Origin: Fidelibacterota bacterium
GTDB taxonomy: Bacteria; Fidelibacterota; UBA2242; B5-G15
Reading direction: 5' to 3'
NCBI GenBank assembly: GCA_003645825.1
Contig: QNCQ01000075.1
Location: 1-7,513, forward strand
Length of the DNA stretch: 7,513 bases
Shown: positions 6,699-7,513 of the stretch, piece after piece
How the letters are laid out: each line of letters starts with the position of its first letter
Position numbering within the stretch: the stretch's first letter is position 1
The notes under the pieces: generated by a model
Database searches by the model: none
What the model was told of the DNA's origin: nothing
The model's input: the letters and a program-made list of their open reading frames with translations, nothing else
Made by a program: the position numbers and the translations under genes

Positions 6699-7169
6699 AT
6701 GCCTTACGTAGAGCTAATAAACCTCTATCCAAAATTATTTCTTTTAAGGCCCGCAATAGAAAGGCTTGTAAACTTTCTTGCAGGTAAAGAGTGTAAAAGA
6801 GTTAAAAAGATAACAATTGTAGTCTCAGATGATAAAATACTTAACGAGCTTAAGAAAAAGTACTTTGGAGAAGACCTGTTGACTGATACGATAAGTTTCA
6901 ATTTCAACCAGAAAAACGAACCTGTAGAAGGAGAAATTTATATCAGCATAGACAGGATAAAAGAAAATGCGAAGGATTATAACGAATCTTTTGACAGAGA
7001 ACTTGTAAGAGTGCTTGTCCATAGTATTCTACATCTTTTTGGGTATGAAGACCAGACACCGCAGGGGAAAAAGCAGATGGAAGCGCTGCAGAATTTCTAT
7101 CTATTGCAACAGGATTTCAAGAGGTTTTATAGAAAACGTCATACTATTTCTGGGGTAGACGATGGATAA
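6699..7169 (+). CDS. ybeY: YbeY-family endoribonuclease / rRNA maturation factor, divergent active site
   Basis: The protein has 156 residues, normal for YbeY (UPF0054), a zinc metalloprotein needed for 16S rRNA 3'-end processing and ribosome quality control in the cytosol. Support comes from the core VHSILHLFGYED (107-118), the TDTISF strand (62-67) and GEIYIS (78-83), in the usual order, plus the position after pgpH. The usual signature is HGxLHLxGYDH. Here H108 and H112 are kept, but the third ligand is D118 (codon GAC) instead of His, and G109 is Ser. The Arg normally found shortly before the TDVLSF motif aligns with F56, and the Pro of PTD with L61. Asp can serve as a third zinc ligand in some HExxH metalloproteases, so the site may still bind metal. 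An earlier in-frame ATG at 6546 would overlap pgpH by about 145 bases and adds a non-family N-terminus, so it is rejected. The end overlaps mazG by 8 bases. Confidence 0.88.
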   Translation: MPYVELINLYPKLFLLRPAIERLVNFLAGKECKRVKKITIVVSDDKILNELKKKYFGEDLLTDTISFNFNQKNEPVEGEIYISIDRIKENAKDYNESFDRELVRVLVHSILHLFGYEDQTPQGKKQMEALQNFYLLQQDFKRFYRKRHTISGVDDG

Positions 7170-7513
7170 AGAAAAAGTTTTACAGAGATTTGCCCGTCTG
7201 ATTGAGATTGTCAGAAAGCTAAGAGGACCTGGGGGTTGTAAGTGGGACAGGGCACAAACTCACAAATCCCTTGTTCCCTACATGACTGAAGAACTATACG
7301 AGGTTATCGAGGCGATTGAAGAAGATGATATGCGAAAACTAAAGGAAGAGCTGGGAGACCTTCTTCTCCATGTGGTTTTTCAAGCTGACCTGGCGGAGGA
7401 GGAAGGGCATTTTACTCTGGGAGATTCCATAGAAACCATATCCAGTAAGCTGGTTCGGAGACATCCTCATGTATTTGCTGGACTCAAAGTTGGCTCGGTT
7501 AGCGAGATTAAGA
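7162..7513 (+). CDS. mazG: MazG nucleoside triphosphate pyrophosphohydrolase, N-terminal part (runs off the window)
   Basis: The gene is open from ATG 7162 to the right edge: 117 codons of a protein usually about 250-270 residues long. MazG hydrolyses NTPs and dNTPs to the monophosphate and pyrophosphate, cleaning the nucleotide pool in the cytosol. Visible marks are GCKWDRAQT (25-33), EELYEVIEAI (43-52) carrying the ExxE metal motif E44/E47, and EELGDLLLHVVFQADLAEEEGHF (62-84) carrying ExxD at E63/D66. KLVRRHPHVF (96-105) is nearly identical to the E. coli region. The start codon lies inside the end of ybeY, with the stop of ybeY 5 bases downstream, so translation is probably coupled. Upstream GGGGT at 7152-7156 is only a weak ribosome-binding site. 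The break is the window edge, not a truncation. Confidence 0.95.
   Translation, partial: MDKEKVLQRFARLIEIVRKLRGPGGCKWDRAQTHKSLVPYMTEELYEVIEAIEEDDMRKLKEELGDLLLHVVFQADLAEEEGHFTLGDSIETISSKLVRRHPHVFAGLKVGSVSEIK

Overview
The window is ordinary, densely packed bacterial chromosome, with every recognisable gene on the + strand. The sequence is AT-rich in protein genes and GC-rich in the structured RNA. Arg codons are mostly AGA/AGG, and ATA is common for Ile. The gene content (DUF164 zinc-ribbon protein, rnpB, recJ, a KASIII, a 7TM-HD c-di-AMP phosphodiesterase, ybeY, mazG), a long P1 helix in the RNase P RNA and lysine/glutamate-rich proteins suggest a thermophilic or thermophile-derived bacterium. 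My best guess is Thermotogota, possibly Kosmotogales. This is an inference from composition and recollection of related proteins, not from a search.

Layout. Positions 1-203 hold no gene I can defend, only weak inverted repeats. A tRNA-Val with anticodon CAC follows (204-277), then a small intrinsic-terminator-like hairpin (340-362). Next is a coiled-coil protein with a C-terminal C4 zinc ribbon (386-1198). Its stop codon lies inside the first helix of the RNase P RNA gene rnpB (about 1197-1597). Only 20 bases after rnpB begins a tight five-gene run: recJ (1618-3324), fabH-like KASIII (3342-4334), pgpH-like HD phosphodiesterase (4336-6690), ybeY (6699-7169) and mazG (7162 to the right edge, incomplete). 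Gaps are 17, 1 and 8 bases, then an 8-base overlap, so this is almost certainly one transcription unit. I see no intrinsic terminator between rnpB and recJ.

The genes cover housekeeping functions: tRNA 5' maturation (rnpB), rRNA maturation (ybeY), single-strand DNA resection (recJ), initiation of fatty-acid synthesis (fabH), c-di-AMP turnover at the membrane (pgpH) and NTP-pool cleaning (mazG). pgpH next to ybeY is a familiar pairing in other bacteria.

I do not see a new multi-gene system. The points that deserve a second look are local. (1) A terminator-like hairpin with a T6 tract is built from the 5' strands of rnpB helices P1-P3, so it is mutually exclusive with the RNase P fold. (2) rnpB is embedded between two protein genes without visible signals of its own. 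(3) recJ has no Shine-Dalgarno sequence. (4) YbeY has Asp in place of the third zinc-binding His and lacks a conserved Arg. (5) The P12 region of the RNase P RNA contains two hairpins.
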